Below are positions 60,998-64,000 of a DNA stretch of 64,000 nucleotides, piece by piece; the first letter of the stretch is position 1; each line of letters opens with the position of its first letter. Source of the DNA: Micractinium sp. NFX-FRZ (lineage: Eukaryota; Chlorophyta; Trebouxiophyceae; Chlorellales; Chlorellaceae); NCBI GenBank assembly GCA_029339195.1, contig JAPTJF010000051.1:157018-221017 (forward strand), read 5' to 3'. The position numbers and the translations under genes were made by a program. The notes beneath the pieces were generated by a model that saw only the letters and a list, made by a program, of their open reading frames with translations, was not told the origin of the DNA and made no database searches.

Positions 60998-63996
60998 TCA
61001 CACCCAGGCATCCAGCGGGCGTGCCGCCAGCCCCAGTATGCGCAGCATCAGCTCATCCGGCAGGCAGTCCAGCAGCATCACGCCCTCTGGTGGTAGTGCT
61101 GCCACAGCGCCCGTCGCCTCACTGCGCCCGCCACCGCCAGCAGCTGCAGCACCCTCCGAGTCCTCCCGCTCAGCAGCAGCCGCCACCAGGCGCCGCGCGC
61201 GGGCCTTGCACAGTAGCAGGGCGCTCGTGGCGTGGCGGAACATGGGCGGGTAGCGGGCGTGCACGTCCGCGACGGGCGCCCAGGGCACTGCCTGTCCCTG
61301 CGGTGACAGCGCCGCTGCTGCCAGCACCACCGCTTCAGCTGAGCGCAGGCGTGCTTCCTGCAGGTAGCACAGGGGGAGGGTGGCAAAAGGGCAGATGGGC
61401 AGCGTGATGCGGTGCAGGAGGGCGGGAACAGGCAATGAGTAAGAGCGCCAGCCAGGGTATCTGCGCCAGCGTCACTTCTCAGGCCCAAAACACCAGCAGG
61501 CTGTTGGGGCAGCGCGGCGCACACGCACGCCTTTTGGCTACCGGTCATGCCCAGCTGTCCCAGCACCGGTTCACCTTGGGGGTCCTGCTGTTCACCGCCC
61601 GTGCCACATCCCGCGGGCGGTCCAGAAACGTGATGGCAGCAATGGCCCTGGCGGTCTCTGCAGGCAGTCAGCAGGGGCAACCAATGCCGGCTGGAGTGTG
61701 AATGTCCTGGCAGCCGGACTAAGCAAGATGGCCTGCGCCCTTTTTTGTTGGCAGAGTTCGGGCTTTTGTACAACTGAAAAGGTTGCTGGCCACAGCTGTC
61801 TGCGGCAGCATGCCCCCGCTAGCACACACAGGCACATGGGCAGGCAGGGCACAGGCAGGGGCACCCCAGCACCCCTGCACCAAACAGGTACCTGCGTTGC
61901 TCATCCAGAGCCGGCCGTCCTGAAGCCAGCCGGTGACGCCTGGGTCTTGAGCAAGAGCGCTACACACCGACGCCGTGATGCTCCAGGCACGTAGCGGCTG
62001 CATCGGATCCCATATGGCCAAACAGGGCCCAGGCGGACGTGGGTGAGTGGACACAGGGAGCGACACTGGCTGTGGCATGCTCGAAGCAGTGTTGGCAGGT
62101 TGCACCCACAGCCGCTTCCGTTCCGGCTGCACTGTGCCATGCCTGCATGCCCACCCTCCTCTGCCCCGCCTCACCCCTGTTGCCTCAGCCTGTGCAGCAT
62201 CTCCAGGCCGCGCCGGCAGCCAGCGCACTGGTGCAACAGGCACCTGCCATGCCCCACCCCTGCTGAGTGCCCAGCACCCTGCCCCACCCACCCACCTGCA
62301 GTTGATACACCTGGTAAAACAGACGCTCTTCTACCAGCTGGCGCCGTTCTGCTGCAGGCATGCTTGCCAGCTGGCGCACGGTCACCAGCGGGCGCGCGGC
62401 GGGCGGCAGCGACCCCTCCAGGTCCAGCTCTTTTACCACCGCCCCCGCAGGGATTGCGTCGTGCACCCACAGCGTCTGCGCTGGCAAGGGTGGGGAGGTG
62501 CAGGAGCACGGCAGGCTGCGGCAAGGGGTGCGTGCGCTTGGGGGCAGAACCGGGGCGTGACTCGGCAAGACGAGCACCCCTGTGTGCAAGGCTATGCCCC
62601 CCCCCCCCACACACACACACTCCATGACTGCGTAACCCCTCCTGTATTACTCAAGCAAGCTTAAGCCCTCACCTCCACAGCCTGTGCCACCATCAGGAAG
62701 AGCTTGGAGGGGTTGCAGCAGAGCGCCACCAGATCTGTGGGCAGGGGCATGAGACAGCACGGGAGTGGCAGGCAAGATGCAGCAGCCGGGCAGGAGCACG
62801 GTCAGCATCAGCCGGCAACCGCCTCTGCACCACTGGCAGTTCTCGAACCAGGACTGTCAGACAAGCAGGCAGGCAGGCAGGCATGCAAGCTTTGAAGCAG
62901 GCGTTGCGGCGTCCCAGTGGGGGGGTGCTCAGTGCCAGCGGGGAGCAGGACGCAGACTAGCAGGGCATGTCGGTGCACCGGCCATGCATTCGCACACCGA
63001 GTCGCTTGCCTGCATTGTCCAGCTCCAGAATCATGCCGGTGAGCTTGCCCGCGAGGTCAGGCTGCAGGTCAGGCCAGCAATATGAGCGCAGCGTAGGGTG
63101 TGTGGACCAGTTGCACGTGGGGGAGGCAGGGGGCTAACTGCCATGCCGCGGCCTGGGACTGCACTTGGTTTCATGTCGAGTTATCCTTGCACACGCCTGA
63201 CAGTGTGCCTCTCACAGACGCGCACTACCCGACGGGCGCCCCGGCATGCCGGTGCTGCGCAGCACCCAGCTGCACCTCTTGCTGGCGACAGCCCCTCGCA
63301 GATGGCTGCCTCCACCTGCCCACCCAAGCAGCACCCGCCTGGATGCAGACGCCTGCACACAACACCATACCTGGTGCGACAAGCACCCACATGACCGCCG
63401 CTAGCACCAAAATCAGCAAAAGTGAAAAGTGAGCAGTGAAACGTCGTGTGCTGCGGCAGCACCCACCTGGATGCGTGCCACCTGCGGCAACAGGCGCTTC
63501 CCAAACGCCTGCTTCTGGTCCCCAGGTGGCAGCCTGCAGATGTCCTCAAGAGGCACCTCGCCCAGCGGGACGCCCTGCAGGTCAGCAGGCACAGCAGCAG
63601 GCACTGCTGCTCCGCCCGCCGCGCAGGCACCCAGCAGCCCCTGCAACCCCTGCAGCTCCTCGGCCAGGCCCAGGACGAGCTCCGCCAGCAGCTCGGCTGC
63701 GGGGAGGGCCGTGAAAATAATGGCAAGCAAAGGTAAGCGTGACGGGAGACGGAGGCGAGGCTTAGGCCACACGGCCGCGCCTGGCGGGCGGGCGGGCGGG
63801 CGCCAGAGGAGCGGCGGCGACCGCTGCACTCTCTAGGCGAGCGCTTCTCTCGCACCTGCGTCCAGGCCTCCTGCGGGCCCATGCGCCCCGGCCTGCCCGC
63901 CCGCCTGTGGCGGGTGCCGTTCATGGAGGGGTGGTAGCCGCGGCGGCGGGGCTCAGAGGGCAGGGACATGGCTGGTCCGGAGGGTGAGAGTGGCAT
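60998..63996 (-). CDS. Protein with two MLLE (PABC-like) domains and F-box-like end
   Basis: Exons (minus): 63856-63996, about 63467-63696, 63010-63061, 62673-62734, 62296-62475, 61892-61997, 61575-61657, 60998-61357; roughly 400 aa. The first MLLE domain runs PPGDQKQAFGKRLLPQVARI, then PDLAGKLTGMILELDNA, then DLVALCCNPSKLFLMVAQAV. This follows the poly(A)-binding protein C-terminal pattern (KQxxGERLFPLI, LAGKITGMLLE(I/M)DN, L..LL.....L...V.EA). A second, weaker copy is LASMPAAERRQLVEERLFYQ, VYQLQPLRAWSITASVCSAL, WMSNAETARAI. MLLE domains bind PAM2 peptides; here they could recruit mRNA-decay or translation factors, but there is no RRM. The final 25 residues (LLDCLPDELMLRILGLAARP) look like the start of an F-box. 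Intron 3 uses a GC donor (GCAG|GCAAGC). The exon 1-2 join is unresolved: the best acceptor (63697) needs phase 1 but the donor at 63855 gives phase 0. Confidence 0.75.
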
Positions 63997-64000
63997 TCGA
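63924..64000 (-). repeat. 77-bp first-exon duplication, copy 2 (runs to the window edge)
   Basis: One mismatch to 59582-59658. It includes the start codon and first 24 codons of the MLLE gene. The match reaches the last base of the window, so the duplicated block probably continues into the promoter outside. Confidence 0.95.

Overview
The window reads as nuclear DNA from a Chlorella-like trebouxiophyte green alga. It is very GC-rich, genes carry many short introns, coding sequence is full of Ala/Gln/Ser/Pro homopolymer stretches, and several genes are followed by the algal polyadenylation signal TGTAA. There is a plastid ribosomal protein gene with a transit peptide and a Pro-Ser-rich wall-type protein. 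Gene models were built by hand: exon joins were chosen by conserved motifs, AG acceptors, GT (sometimes GC) donors and phase continuity. No computation was run.

Layout, left to right. 0.3-1.2 kb (+): 3' end of a glyoxal/galactose-oxidase-like gene. 2.3-7.3 kb (-): PPP4R4-type HEAT-repeat phosphatase regulatory subunit. 7.8-22.9 kb (-): a 35-exon cytosolic-type valyl-tRNA synthetase with an N-terminal GST-like domain, divergent from plastid ribosomal protein bL28 (23.2-24.6 kb, +). 25.2-29.8 kb (+): RRM/RS/coiled-coil protein. 30.4-33.1 kb (-): unrecognised 533-aa protein. 34.1-38.4 kb (-): secreted protein with a three-unit Cys/Trp domain, a (PPPSP)n shaft, a Cys-rich knot, a Hedgehog-type HINT self-processing domain and a membrane tail. 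38.9-40.7 kb: mobile-element graveyard (inverted-repeat element with telomere-like motifs; decayed non-LTR retroelement with PHD finger and zinc knuckle). 41.0-48.6 kb (-): DENN-domain protein. 49.0-49.6 kb (+): small coiled-coil, polyQ, tail-anchored protein. 50.7-52.1 kb (-): small Cys/His-rich protein. 52.5-58.2 kb (+): 26S proteasome ATPase Rpt1. 58.7-60.6 kb: divergent pair of small paralogues. 61.0-64.0 kb (-): a protein with two MLLE (PABC-like) domains whose first exon nearly duplicates that of one of those paralogues.

Most genes are unrelated housekeeping genes; there is no operon-like logic. Two genome-level patterns stand out. First, introns repeatedly contain decayed copies of the neighbouring exon edge together with its splice site, seen at more than ten places in four genes. 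Second, GC-AG introns are unusually frequent: seven candidates among about 116 introns, one of them proven by the invariant Rpt1 Walker B motif. The most interesting single gene is the HINT-domain wall protein.
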